NCBI RefSeq assembly: GCF_003332885.2 | Contig: NZ_QOWJ01000011.1 | Coordinates: forward strand, 87,166-151,165 | Origin: Paracnuella aquatica | GTDB lineage: Bacteria; Bacteroidota; Bacteroidia; Chitinophagales; Chitinophagaceae | Reading direction: 5' to 3' | DNA: 64,000 nucleotides | Shown here: piece after piece, positions 1 to 7,881 of the stretch | How the letters are laid out: every line of letters begins with the position of its first letter | Position numbering within the stretch: the first letter of the stretch is position 1 | Notes under the pieces: model-generated | Told to the model about the DNA's origin: nothing | Database searches by the model: none | The model's input: the letters and a program-made list of their open reading frames with translations, nothing else | Translations under genes and position numbers: made by a program

Positions 1-74
1 TCATCAAGCTGGAATGGAGCTTCAACCAGATCGGGCAAAACGGCCTAAATTTGCACCGCAAGGATTACTTCTGA
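1..74 (+). CDS. 3' end of an unidentified gene (partial)
   Basis: An open frame enters from the left edge and stops with TGA at 72-74, leaving 23 visible residues that end in ...HRKDYF. A terminal phenylalanine after an aromatic/basic tail is typical of outer-membrane beta-barrel proteins, because it is the BamA recognition signal, but the piece is too short to name a family. The downstream NAD kinase begins 26 bases after the stop, so the two may be co-transcribed. Confidence 0.45.
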   Translation, partial: IKLEWSFNQIGQNGLNLHRKDYF

Positions 75-99
75 TCAGCCGCAATACAAAAGAACCAAT

Positions 100-978
100 T
101 TGAAGGTAGCTATTTACAGCCGGGTGCTGGAAGAAAGCCAGCTTAAGGACGTACAGCTTTTTTTCGACGAACTAGCCAATGAAGGCTTTGTGCCTGTGGT
201 GCACCAGTATTTTCTTTCCCAGATGCAGGGCCATGTGTCGCTGCCGCTCAATACCACGCATTTCACTTCTTCAGCCGATCTGTCGGAAGACATTGATTTT
301 TTTGTAAGCCTTGGCGGCGATGGCACCCTGCTCGATGCCGTAACCCTGGTGCGCAATAAAGCCATCCCGGTGGTAGGCATCAACTTTGGCCGGCTGGGCT
401 TTTTGGCTTCCATTGGCCGCGACGAAATGCGGGAAGCAATCCGTGCACTGGCCCGCCGCTCGTACATCATCGACAAGCGAACGCTGGTGCACCTTGATGC
501 CAACCTGCCGCTGTTTGGCGATGTGCCTTATGCGCTGAACGAGTTTGCCATTCACAAGCAGGACATTTCCCCGATGATCAAGATCAACACCTACCTCAAC
601 GGGGAATTACTCAATACCTATTGGGCCGACGGGCTGATTTTGGCCACACCAACGGGCTCTACCGGCTACTCGCTGAGTTGTGCCGGGCCGGTGGTTTTTC
701 CAGATGCCTGCTCTTTTGTGCTGACGCCTATTGCACCGCACAACCTGAACGTGCGGCCCATAGTAGTACCCGATAACACCATTATTTCGTTTGAAGTGGA
801 AAGCCGGGCGCCCAATATTATTTGTGCCCTCGACTCGCGGCGCGAACTGGTGAGCAAAGACGTGCTGCTGGCAGTGCGCAAAGAAAGCTTTGTGCTGAAC
901 CTAGTGCGGCTGAACGAAAACAACTTTTTGCAAACGCTGCGGAATAAGTTGTCGTGGGGATTGGATAAGCGGAATTAG
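100..978 (+). CDS. nadK: NAD kinase
   Basis: This cytoplasmic enzyme phosphorylates NAD to NADP. The 292-residue protein shows the family hallmarks: the SLGGDGTLLDAV nucleotide-binding loop near residue 70, an ALNEFAIHK segment, and the DGLILATPTGSTGYSLS motif near residue 180 that forms the diphosphate pocket. The start is a TTG at 100; it gives the family N-terminus MKVAIYSR, and no ATG lies in a plausible place upstream. NadK is often the first gene of a conserved Bacteroidota block (NadK, CBS, DUF6089, UppS, BamA, OmpH, MurI); here the same genes occur in order but are interrupted by others. Confidence 0.95.
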   Translation: MKVAIYSRVLEESQLKDVQLFFDELANEGFVPVVHQYFLSQMQGHVSLPLNTTHFTSSADLSEDIDFFVSLGGDGTLLDAVTLVRNKAIPVVGINFGRLGFLASIGRDEMREAIRALARRSYIIDKRTLVHLDANLPLFGDVPYALNEFAIHKQDISPMIKINTYLNGELLNTYWADGLILATPTGSTGYSLSCAGPVVFPDACSFVLTPIAPHNLNVRPIVVPDNTIISFEVESRAPNIICALDSRRELVSKDVLLAVRKESFVLNLVRLNENNFLQTLRNKLSWGLDKRN

Positions 979-1169
979 TTGGAAGTCGGAAGTCCGCAGT
1001 CGGAAGACAGGGATTTTAATGCAGTCTTTTCATTTTAGTAAAAATGCGCCGCCTGATGTTTCTGTCAATTTGACAACCGGAGGTGCTTTGGCCCGTGCCT
1101 TGTTTAACCGCCCCTGACCGCACGGGCGGCCATTATTTTTCCAAACTGTACAAAAAATATAAACGGCTT

Positions 1170-3059
1170 ATGCAGCACCAAAAGGGGACGATTTCGATCC
1201 ATACCGAAAACATTTTCCCGATCATTAAAAAATTCCTCTACTCCGACCATGAGATTTTTCTGCGCGAACTGGTTTCCAACGCAGTGGATGCAACGCAAAA
1301 AATCAAGCGGCTTTCCTCGCTGGGGCAGGCGCCTGGCGAACTGGGCGAACTGAAAGTAAGCGTGGCGTTTGACAAAGAGGCAAAAACCATCACCATCTCC
1401 GACCGCGGCATTGGCATGACCGCCGAGGAAATTGAAAAATACATCAACCAGATCGCATTTTCCGGCGCTACCGAGTTCATGGAAAAGTTCAAGGAAGCCA
1501 AAGACGCTAACGAGATCATTGGCCGTTTTGGTCTGGGCTTTTACTCGGCGTTTATGGTGGCCGATAAAGTAGAAATTCAAACCCTGTCGTACCAGCCCGG
1601 CGCCGAACCGGCCCGTTGGGTATGCGATGGCAGCACCGAATACGAAATAACGGATGGCAACAAAACCGACCGCGGCACCGATGTAATCCTGTACATCAAT
1701 AGCGAGTCGGAAGAGTTTTTGGACCAGCACCGCCTGGAAGAAATCCTGAACAAATACGGCAAGTTTCTGCCCGTGCCCATTGAGTTTGGTACCAAAACCG
1801 AAACCGAAGAAGACGGCGTTGATGAAAAAGGCGAACCGAAATACAAGTCGGTGGAAGTGCCCAACATCATCAACAACACAACGCCCATCTGGACCAAATC
1901 GCCTTCGGAACTGAAAGATGAAGACTACCTGAAATTTTACAAGGAGCTTTATCCTTTTTCCGAAGATCCCCTGTTCTGGATCCACCTCAACGTGGATTAT
2001 CCGTTCAACCTCACCGGCGTACTGTATTTCCCGAAAATCAAAAACGAACTGGAACTGCAGCGCAACAAGATCAAGCTGTTTAGCCGCCAGGTGTTTATTA
2101 CCGACGAGGTAAAAGACATTGTACCGGAGTTCCTGATGCTGCTGCACGGCGTCATCGATTCGCCGGATATTCCGCTGAACGTAAGCCGCTCATTTTTACA
2201 GGCCGATAGCAACGTAAAAAAGATCAACGCTTACATCAGCCGCAAGGTGGCCGACAAGCTGGGCGAACTGTTTAAAAAGGACCGCAAGGCTTACGAGGAA
2301 AAATGGAACGACATCGGCATGTTTGTAAAATACGGCATGATGTCGGAAGACAAGTTTTTTGAAAAAGGAAAAGAGTTTGCGCTGCTCACCAATACCAAGG
2401 GCGAATACTTTACCCTCGATGAGTACAAAGCGAAAGTAGAACCGCTGCAAACCGACAAGAACGGCACCGTGGTGTACCTATACACAGTGGATGCAGGCCG
2501 CCAGGATGCATACATCCAGGCTGCGGGTAAAAAGGAATACGATGTGCTGGTGATGAATTCGCCCATCGATAACCATTTTATCCACCACATGGAAATGAAA
2601 GGCGAAAAAATTTCCTGGAAACGGGTGGATGCCGATGTGATGGATAAGCTGATTGAAAAGGACGAGGAACGCAGCCATTTACTTACCGAAGACGAATCGA
2701 AAAAAGTAAAAGAGCTGTTTGAGAAGGCCATCGGCAAACCCGAAATGCAGGTGCACATTGAAGCCCTCAGCCCCGACGAACTGCCGGTGCATGTAACCAT
2801 GGAAGAGTGGATGCGCCGCATGAAGGAAATGGCCAAAATGGGCGGTGGCGGAATGGGCTTTTACGGCAACCTGCCCGACAGCTATAAAGTGGCGGTAAAC
2901 GGCAACCACAAGCTGGTAAGCCGCATGCTGCAGGCCGAAAGCGAAGAGCAGCAACTGGCCCTGGCCAAGCAAGCCTACGACCTGGCTTTGCTATCGCAAG
3001 GCATGCTTACCGGTGCCGACCTCACGGCGTTTGTAAACCGCAGCGTGAACCTGATATAA
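1170..3059 (+). CDS. htpG: Molecular chaperone HtpG (Hsp90)
   Basis: ATP-dependent cytoplasmic chaperone of about 629 residues, the normal bacterial Hsp90 size. Visible GHKL ATPase motifs are ELVSNAVDATQKI near residue 35, DRGIGMT near 80 and GRFGLGFYSAFMV near 115; the middle domain contains NVSRSFLQ. The open frame extends upstream to 1083, but the ATG at 1170 begins the family N-terminus MQHQKGTISIHTENIF, so that start is preferred. A strong hairpin terminator follows at 3086-3122. No CIRCE-type heat-shock operator was seen upstream. Confidence 0.96.
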   Translation: MQHQKGTISIHTENIFPIIKKFLYSDHEIFLRELVSNAVDATQKIKRLSSLGQAPGELGELKVSVAFDKEAKTITISDRGIGMTAEEIEKYINQIAFSGATEFMEKFKEAKDANEIIGRFGLGFYSAFMVADKVEIQTLSYQPGAEPARWVCDGSTEYEITDGNKTDRGTDVILYINSESEEFLDQHRLEEILNKYGKFLPVPIEFGTKTETEEDGVDEKGEPKYKSVEVPNIINNTTPIWTKSPSELKDEDYLKFYKELYPFSEDPLFWIHLNVDYPFNLTGVLYFPKIKNELELQRNKIKLFSRQVFITDEVKDIVPEFLMLLHGVIDSPDIPLNVSRSFLQADSNVKKINAYISRKVADKLGELFKKDRKAYEEKWNDIGMFVKYGMMSEDKFFEKGKEFALLTNTKGEYFTLDEYKAKVEPLQTDKNGTVVYLYTVDAGRQDAYIQAAGKKEYDVLVMNSPIDNHFIHHMEMKGEKISWKRVDADVMDKLIEKDEERSHLLTEDESKKVKELFEKAIGKPEMQVHIEALSPDELPVHVTMEEWMRRMKEMAKMGGGGMGFYGNLPDSYKVAVNGNHKLVSRMLQAESEEQQLALAKQAYDLALLSQGMLTGADLTAFVNRSVNLI

Positions 3060-3085
3060 AAGGCAAAATTTAGAAGTAAAAAGTC

Positions 3086-3122
3086 AAAAAAGGGTGTCCC
3101 CATTCCGGAGACACCCTTTTTT
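3086..3122. terminator. Bidirectional terminator between htpG and the 3136-3366 gene
   Basis: The arms AAAAAAGGGTGTC and GACACCCTTTTTT form a perfect stem with A/T tracts on both sides, placed between convergent genes, so it can stop transcription from either strand. Confidence 0.85.
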
Positions 3123-3135
3123 ATTTTTAAAATAT

Positions 3136-3366
3136 TCAGTCCATGTATTTCAGCACTTGCTGCTGGTAAGTTGCGAGGTCTTCCTCGGTGGTCAGTTCAT
3201 CAAACTTCGACACTTCGCCGCCCGGCGAACGGCGCTCCAGCACCACGATGCCGCCACCTACCACAATGCGCCGGGCCTTTTCAAAAATGCTTTCCAGCTC
3301 ATCGCGGTTGCCAATGGTTTGCAGTTCCTCTACCTTTTGCACGTTGATGGTGTATTCGTGGGTCAT
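3136..3366 (-). CDS. Small conserved hypothetical protein (76 aa)
   Basis: The preferred start is the ATG at 3366 (MTHEYTINVQKVEELQTIGN); a longer frame to 3423 adds a poor leader. The protein is acidic and predicted to be soluble, with no signal peptide and no motif I recognise. It contains GGGIVVLERRSPGGEVSKFD and ends in ATYQQQVLKYMD. It ends next to the bidirectional terminator shared with htpG. I cannot assign a function. Confidence 0.7.
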   Translation of the reverse strand: MTHEYTINVQKVEELQTIGNRDELESIFEKARRIVVGGGIVVLERRSPGGEVSKFDELTTEEDLATYQQQVLKYMD

Positions 3367-3715
3367 GTTTGCAAAAATATTTGGGGCAAAACTATGGGGC
3401 AAAGGAATAAAAAAAGAGGTCAAACGTTGGTTCGACCTCTCCTTTCAATTGTTTAACCCGCCATTGGTCTGGCGCCAGCCCCCTATTTACAGATCCGATT
3501 GTATGGTAGTAAAACTGGTGTTCCGAATCTGTAGTGGTCTGTACCGGCTTCTCTTTTCAAATACCAAACAGCATACCAAAATGATTTGAGGCGCGGCGGG
3601 TAAAATAATTTGTTTTTGCTCCTGCTGTGATGGGGCTAAAAGCCGCTACAGGTGCAGGTTGTAAAGGTTTTCACAAAAGCCCGGCGTTATTTTATTTTGG
3701 TAAAAAATAGTGCAT

Positions 3716-3743
3716 TTTGAATAGTGCTGCTGTCGTATCTTTA
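3716..3743 (+). promoter_or_regulatory. Putative promoter of the structured RNA unit
   Basis: TTTG at 3716-3719 and TATCTTTA at 3736-3743 resemble the Bacteroidota -33/-7 pair (TTTG / TAnnTTTG), although the 16-base spacer is shorter than usual and the last base is A rather than G. Confidence 0.45.
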
Positions 3744-3771
3744 GTATTCACCAAATAAAAAGGAGGTATTC

Positions 3772-3819
3772 ATGATATCTACAGATCATTCATGGACGCC
3801 TTCGGTTAGTATCGTCTAA
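3772..3819 (+). CDS. Possible 15-residue peptide or leader frame inside the structured RNA
   Basis: ATG at 3772 is preceded by AAAAAGGAGGT (3757-3767), a full Shine-Dalgarno sequence that is rare before Bacteroidota genes. The frame encodes MISTDHSWTPSVSIV and stops with TAA at 3817, inside the apical stem of the first hairpin. It could be a translated leader controlling folding, a true micro-peptide, or an accident of a structural RNA. There is no downstream biosynthetic gene to attenuate. Confidence 0.3.
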   Translation: MISTDHSWTPSVSIV

Positions 3820-3874
3820 CCGGGCTTTCTCCATTCAAATATCTGTTTCCGACGCAAGTGAATGCGTCAAGTTT

Positions 3875-3903
3875 GCCACCGGGTATACCCGGTGGCTTTT
3901 TTT
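3875..3903 (+). terminator. Intrinsic terminator of the structured RNA unit
   Basis: GCCACCGGG, TATA, CCCGGTGGC forms a perfect 22-base palindrome directly followed by a T tract. Confidence 0.85.
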
Positions 3904-4144
3904 ATGACCACAGATGTATGTGATTGGAAAGGATTGAAATGATTGGCTGGCCGGGTGGATTGCGTTTGCGCTGAATCTGGCTAACTGCAATTAGGATAAA
4001 AGTTATTCGCTTTGCTATTGTTCCCTTTCCTTCTATTGTGCTCCTTTGGCCCCTTGTGTCTTCGTGGTTTAAAAATGCCCCCTTATCCACCCGCAATTCA
4101 TAATTTCACCTCAATCATCTACCATCAATCAACCAGCATCTCCC

Positions 4145-4651
4145 ATGTCCCTTCCCGAAGTATGGCTCCGCGGTCCATTGCCCAATATTCCTGCACTGCT
4201 GCAGCCAGTGGCGCATGCACTGTTGCAGGCCCGTGAAGAAATTGAACAACTGATGCAGGATTTTCCGGACGACCTGTTGTGGGAAAAACCTGCAGGTTTG
4301 GCCTCGCCGGGTTTTCACCTGCAGCATATGAGCGGCGTGCTGGACCGGTTGTTTACCTATGCCCGTGGTGCAGCACTTAGCGAGGCGCAGATGCAATATT
4401 TAAAAGCGGAAGGAAGCCCGCAGTCTGGCTTTCAAACCACGGCGCAACTGGTACAACACCTACATGAAAGCATAGAGCAGGCACTAGCCACGTTATCGGC
4501 CGCCGATGAGCAACATCTCACCGACCACCGCGATGTGGGCCGTGCAAAACTACCGTCAACGGTATTGGGTTTATACGTGCATGCAGCCGAACATACCATG
4601 CGCCATCTCGGCCAGTTGCTGGTAACGGTACGCATCATCCGCGGTCAATAA
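4145..4651 (+). CDS. DinB-like four-helix-bundle protein
   Basis: 168 residues with the DinB/YfiT-like pattern: an N-terminal helix, a histidine in FHLQHMSGVLDRL near residue 60, and a C-terminal HAAEHTMRHLGQL segment near residue 148. The three histidines usually bind a divalent metal in this superfamily. Known members are thiol-dependent transferases or damage-inducible proteins; the substrate cannot be told from sequence. ATG at 4145 is the only sensible start. It stands alone; an inverted word-repeat follows it. Confidence 0.8.
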   Translation: MSLPEVWLRGPLPNIPALLQPVAHALLQAREEIEQLMQDFPDDLLWEKPAGLASPGFHLQHMSGVLDRLFTYARGAALSEAQMQYLKAEGSPQSGFQTTAQLVQHLHESIEQALATLSAADEQHLTDHRDVGRAKLPSTVLGLYVHAAEHTMRHLGQLLVTVRIIRGQ

Positions 4652-4678
4652 AAAAAGGGGAGTGGAAATGATGAATGA

Positions 4679-4740
4679 GGAATTATGAATGATGAATTAG
4701 GAGTACCTCAAATAATCAATAATTCATCGTTCATAATTTC
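4679..4740. repeat. Inverted word-repeat R1
   Basis: GGAATTATGAATGATGAATTA (4679-4699; 21 bases, 19 matching the reverse complement of 4720-4740) faces an inverted copy across a 20-base centre. Similar words recur at 20625-20655. It lies between the convergent DinB-like gene and the 4765-5019 gene and lacks a T tract, so it is not a normal terminator. Confidence 0.75.
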
Positions 4741-4764
4741 AAATAGTCGCCGGTCAAATGTCGA

Positions 4765-5019
4765 CTACGCCATTAATTCATCAATCCCAATATCATCCAG
4801 CCATTGGTCAAACTGGTGGCTGCCGGTGGCAAAAGCCTGCAGCCGCACAATCACATTGAAGTGCTGGTGGTGGTGCAATTCCACATAAAAATCACCCAGT
4901 GCATACAGCCGCAGGGTGCAGTATGCCGCTTCGCGTTCCGCCAGCAAAACACCTTGATGCTCCAACACATCAAACTGGGTTTCTTCATTTATCCGGAGGT
5001 ATTCTGGGAGTTTCATCAA
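4765..5019 (-). CDS. Conserved hypothetical protein (84 aa)
   Basis: A small soluble protein beginning MMKLPEYLRINEE, with an internal YVELHHHQHFNVIVRLQ segment and an acidic tail (WLDDIGIDELMA). There is no signal peptide or membrane segment. The frame is closed cleanly and codon use resembles its neighbours. The histidine cluster could bind metal, but this is only a visual impression. No family recognised. Confidence 0.65.
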   Translation of the reverse strand: MMKLPEYLRINEETQFDVLEHQGVLLAEREAAYCTLRLYALGDFYVELHHHQHFNVIVRLQAFATGSHQFDQWLDDIGIDELMA

Positions 5020-5102
5020 CAGGAAATTGAAGCGTAAAAGTATTGCGGTAAGTATGGAAAATTCGAACGGTTTCGGTGAAGTAAGTTTAATACAGGACGA
5101 AG

Positions 5103-5522
5103 TTATTTTTTAGATCGTTGCTCCTGCATTGGTATACCCGGTGGCGCATCGTTGCAGGCGCAGGTTGCTGCCATTCCGGGCCTTTCTGCACCCACTACTA
5201 TCGTGCCGGCTGCACATTGCTCCAGCCGCAATCTGCAGGTAATGCCGGTAGCCGTTGTACCCTGCACTACCCACACAGGGCAGGGCGTTGCGCGGCGGTT
5301 GCTTTTGTGGTATAAAATCAGCCCATTGGCTACCACCGCAGCCGCGTCGCTTTGCGCCATTCCCAGGCATTTCAGACGGCACAATGCGGTTGCCGAAAAC
5401 TGCAGCTGGCGCGGGTTTCGGTCAAATGCTTCTCTTGCTCCCGGCGGCTTTGTCCGGATCATGGCCCATGCCATGAGGCAGCAAACCAGCAGCAGCGAAA
5501 GCATTACATTGCGCGACTTCAT
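5103..5522 (-). CDS. Membrane-anchored DUF4258-like protein
   Basis: The preferred start is ATG 5522 (MKSRNVMLSLLLVCCLMAW), giving an N-terminal anchor or uncleaved signal. The rest matches the DUF4258 layout from memory: a helix of the type SATALCRLKCLGM near residue 42, a short ANGLILYHKSN segment, PCPVWVVQG and a final strand rich in G and V. Cysteines in CRLKC and CAC are typical of the Bacteroidota subgroup. Function of the family is unknown; some members are toxin-like. No partner gene is adjacent. The upstream-extended frame to 5573 is considered less likely. Confidence 0.65.
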   Translation of the reverse strand: MKSRNVMLSLLLVCCLMAWAMIRTKPPGAREAFDRNPRQLQFSATALCRLKCLGMAQSDAAAVVANGLILYHKSNRRATPCPVWVVQGTTATGITCRLRLEQCAAGTIVVGAERPGMAATCACNDAPPGIPMQEQRSKK

Positions 5523-5740
5523 GAGCAGGTGGTGCATTGGCGCCACACAGGTAAAACAAATGTGTGCAGCCAATGTTGTTATAAATGTATTGCGCTAAAA
5601 TTTATTGTGCACCCTTTGCGCTTTCTATTTTGTAAAACTTTTTGCAGATGTTAGGGCACGCAGCACATTGGTTAAAAACAAGCTTGGCACTGCGCATCCA
5701 ATGCAGTTATGACCTATTTTTAGGCAAATAGTAAACCTTT

Positions 5741-6196
5741 ATGCGAACCGTTGAACATATACTGGAAAGTAAGGCCCAGCCCTTTAACGTCATTGCTCCT
5801 GATGCCCTGGTGATAGATGCCCTGAAGAAACTCGATTCGGTAAACCTTAGCTATCTTATTGTGATGGAAGATGGCGCCTACAAAGGCGTTTTTTCGGAAC
5901 GCGAATATAGCCGCAACGTAGTGCTGAAAGGACGCAACAGCAACACCAGCACCGTAGCCGAAGTAATGACCACCGACCTGCCCCGGGTGCAACTGAGCGA
6001 TACCGTGGAGCAGTGCATGAACACCATGAGCGAAGCCCGTACCCGCTACCTGGTGGCTTATGATGGCGCAGGCGCTTTTGCCGGCATCATCACCATTCAC
6101 GACCTGTTGCGCCAGGTAATTTCCGACAAGGAAATGGTGTTCGACAGCAGCATTGCACACAACCTGCTCAACCACGACGAGCGGGGCATTTATTGA
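5741..6196 (+). CDS. CBS-domain-pair protein
   Basis: 151 residues consisting almost entirely of two CBS motifs (about 8-60 and 75-130). Typical phrases are DALVIDALKKLDSVNLSYL, VMEDGAYKGVFSEREYSR, VAEVMTTDLPRVQLSDT and FAGIITIHDLLRQVI. Stand-alone CBS pairs bind adenine nucleotides or related ligands and act as energy or redox sensors, but the partner is unknown here. The gene lies in the same order relative to nadK, DUF6089 and uppS as in many Bacteroidota genomes. The SGNH hydrolase gene starts 21 bases downstream and may be co-transcribed. Confidence 0.9.
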   Translation: MRTVEHILESKAQPFNVIAPDALVIDALKKLDSVNLSYLIVMEDGAYKGVFSEREYSRNVVLKGRNSNTSTVAEVMTTDLPRVQLSDTVEQCMNTMSEARTRYLVAYDGAGAFAGIITIHDLLRQVISDKEMVFDSSIAHNLLNHDERGIY

Positions 6197-6217
6197 TCCA
6201 ACACATCCCATTTAACC

Positions 6218-6865
6218 ATGCGCATATTATTGGTGTTTTTGCTGCTGTGTAGCTTGGCGGGCAATGCCCAGGAAGCGCCTTTTGCATCCGAGATACAGGC
6301 ATTTACCCGGCAGGACAGCGAGCAGCCTCCACCCAAACGGCCCATTTTATTTGTGGGCTCTTCGTCGTTCCGGTTGTGGCAAAATTTGCAACAGGATTTT
6401 GCCGGCAAGCCGGTGCTCAACCGCGGGTTTGGCGGCGCATCCATCCCCGATGTGGTGCGGTATGCCAATGAAACCATTTTCCGCTATAACCCTTCCCGCA
6501 TTATTTTTTATTGTGGCGAAAACGACCTGGCAGATTCCGATACCGTCAGTGCACAAACGGTGGTGAACAGGTTCACAGCTTTGTTTACCCAAATAAGAAG
6601 CAAGCTGCCCGGTGTGCCGTTCACTTTCGTGTCCATCAAACCCAGCCCAAGCCGGATGCACCTGATGCATAAGATGGCAGCGGCCAATGGCGCCATCCGT
6701 GCATTTTTACAGCAACATCCGCAAACAGCTTTCGTGGATGTATTTACGCCCATGCTCAACGATGCAGGGCGGCCGCGGCCCGAGCTGTTTGTGTCCGACA
6801 GCCTGCACATGAACCGGCAGGGTTATGTGCTTTGGAAAGGGCTGCTGCAGCGGCAGGTGCGCTAA
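6218..6865 (+). CDS. Secreted SGNH/GDSL-family hydrolase
   Basis: 215 residues with a signal peptide ending at about residue 18 (LLLCSLAGNAQ). All four SGNH blocks are present: block I GSSSFRLW with the nucleophilic Ser near 50, block II NRGFGGASI with the oxyanion Gly, block III GENDL with Asn, and block V DSLHMNRQGY with the catalytic Asp and His. These enzymes are esterases or lipases, often acting on acetylated sugars or lipids in the periplasm; the substrate is not known. It is 21 bases downstream of the CBS gene and followed by a terminator. Confidence 0.88.
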   Translation: MRILLVFLLLCSLAGNAQEAPFASEIQAFTRQDSEQPPPKRPILFVGSSSFRLWQNLQQDFAGKPVLNRGFGGASIPDVVRYANETIFRYNPSRIIFYCGENDLADSDTVSAQTVVNRFTALFTQIRSKLPGVPFTFVSIKPSPSRMHLMHKMAAANGAIRAFLQQHPQTAFVDVFTPMLNDAGRPRPELFVSDSLHMNRQGYVLWKGLLQRQVR

Positions 6866-6884
6866 CGAATTTTTGTACCAACAA

Positions 6885-6912
6885 CAAAGGGGCCGCTCGC
6901 AGGCCCCTTTTG
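6885..6912. terminator. Terminator between the SGNH gene and the YdcZ-like gene
   Basis: CAAAGGGGCC and GGCCCCTTTTG arms close a 7-base loop between convergent genes. Confidence 0.8.
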
Positions 6913-6933
6913 TATTTTATGCCGCAATGCTTT

Positions 6934-7377
6934 TTATTTTTTTACCAAAAAAATGCCCACCAATATCAACACCACACCCAGCAACTGCATGGGTGTAATG
7001 CTGCGCTGCACGGTGCCCAGCCAGCCAAAATGATCGAGCAGGAGGGCCATGAATATTTGCCCGCACACCACTAAAATGAAAGTAAGCGCCACACCCTGCC
7101 GCTGGTTGACCCAAGTAATATAGCTCAGGAAAAATGCGCCCAGCACGCCGCCCAGCCAAATATACCACGGCGAAGTGCGGCCCGGCTTCAGCGACACCAG
7201 TGAGCTGCCGTTGATAAAGCTGTTGGCCAGCAGCAGGCAAACCGTTCCAATCAAAAACGAAAGCAACGCCCCAACCAGTGCACCACCGGTTTGGCGCCCC
7301 AGCCGGCTGTTGAGTATAGCCTGCGCCGGCAGCAGGCAGCCCGCCAGCAGCGTAAAAAACAAGTATAGATTTTTCAT
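6934..7377 (-). CDS. DMT-superfamily inner-membrane protein of the YdcZ/DUF606 type
   Basis: 147 residues with about five hydrophobic helices: LYLFFTLLAGCLLPAQAILN, LVGALLSFLIGTVCLLLAN, WYIWLGGVLGAFFLSYI, ALTFILVVCGQIFMALLL and LLGVVLILVGIFLV. The ILNSRLG segment early on and the DHFGW...PMQLLGVVLILVG ending are typical of the YdcZ half-size drug/metabolite transporters, which probably work as dimers. Substrate unknown. ATG at 7377 is preferred; the longer frame to 7534 is poor. Confidence 0.8.
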   Translation of the reverse strand: MKNLYLFFTLLAGCLLPAQAILNSRLGRQTGGALVGALLSFLIGTVCLLLANSFINGSSLVSLKPGRTSPWYIWLGGVLGAFFLSYITWVNQRQGVALTFILVVCGQIFMALLLDHFGWLGTVQRSITPMQLLGVVLILVGIFLVKK

Positions 7378-7534
7378 GTATGCCTGTGGGTTGTAGCCAA
7401 AAATCGTTGGTTTTCGTATTGCGGTTGCCTGTGGCCGTTATGGGTGGCCAGATGAAGGTAAATTTTTTTTGCCCCGGCCGGTAAAATTCAGCACCATCGG
7501 GTGCTGAGAAACACTTAGCGTTGAAAAATGGCAT

Positions 7535-7565
7535 TTTGTCTAATATATATCATGCAGTAAACTTG
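7535..7565 (+). promoter_or_regulatory. Bacteroidota promoter for the 31-residue peptide gene
   Basis: TTTG at 7535-7538, a 19-base spacer, and TAAACTTG at 7558-7565 give a near-consensus -33/-7 pair. The start codon of the small gene lies 38 bases downstream. Confidence 0.65.
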
Positions 7566-7603
7566 TTGCAGCAACTTTACGCTGTTGAGAAAAACCAAAT
7601 TCT

Positions 7604-7699
7604 ATGAACCAGTTATTATCTGCACAGTCGCTCCGTAGCTTTGGCCGGCTGATGCTGTTGGTCATTACTTTATTCTGCCTGGTCAACCTTTTAGCTTAG
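7604..7699 (+). CDS. Small single-pass membrane peptide (31 aa)
   Basis: A 31-codon frame, ATG 7604 to TAG 7699. The N-terminal half is polar with two arginines (MNQLLSAQSLRSFGR) and the rest is one hydrophobic helix (LMLLVITLFCLVNLLA). The frame is enclosed by its own promoter (7535-7565) and terminator (7726-7754), so it forms a complete transcription unit. Basic residues before the helix suggest an N-in topology. Function unknown; candidates are a regulatory membrane peptide or a type I toxin, though no antisense RNA is obvious. Confidence 0.55.
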   Translation: MNQLLSAQSLRSFGRLMLLVITLFCLVNLLA

Positions 7700-7725
7700 G
7701 CCGGTTGTACCCAAAAAAAATTTTG

Positions 7726-7754
7726 AAGCCGCTCCTAAAAGGGCGGCTTTTTTT
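7726..7754 (+). terminator. Terminator of the 31-residue peptide unit
   Basis: AAGCCGC pairs with GCGGCTT, with an inner CC/GG pairing, followed by a T tract. Confidence 0.8.
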
Positions 7755-7881
7755 ATGCGCCTTATACAGTCTGCTCCAGTGGTTGCAACATTTTTTGCCG
7801 GTGCAGTCTTCCAGTTTTTGTGCCCGCCTTAAAACAAAAACCGCATTTCACCGTTTAGCTGAAGAATCGTTAATTTGTTTT

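Larger units (their letters stand above)
3750..3903 (+). ncRNA. Candidate structured small RNA with three stem-loops and intrinsic terminator
   Basis: A compact unit with its own promoter and terminator and no gene attached. Pairings seen directly: ACAGAT 3781-3786 with ATCTGT 3841-3846; ATGGA 3792-3796 with TCCAT 3830-3834; GCC 3798-3800 with GGC 3823-3825; CGGTTAG 3803-3809 with CTAACCG 3816-3822. Together these make one long hairpin with near-symmetric internal loops. A second hairpin follows, GACGCA 3851-3856 with TGCGTC 3863-3868, and then a perfect palindromic terminator at 3875-3896 followed by eight T. A 15-codon frame lies inside the first hairpin (separate entry). I do not recognise an Rfam family. 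The nearest downstream gene (DinB-like, 4145) is 240 bases past the terminator, so this is not obviously a riboswitch for it. Confidence 0.6.

Noticed and set aside
1104-2147. 347-codon minus-strand frame inside htpG
   Set aside because: Long but antisense to a clear Hsp90 gene; Phe/Val/His-rich composition is the usual shadow of G+C-rich codons on the other strand.
3188-3589. Plus-strand frame opposite the 3136-3366 gene
   Set aside because: It is a mirror of the accepted minus-strand gene and its composition (Ser- and Arg-rich) is typical of an antisense frame.
3772-3903. Amino-acid biosynthesis attenuator
   Set aside because: The 15-codon frame has one Trp and one His but no run of a single amino acid, and no biosynthetic gene follows.
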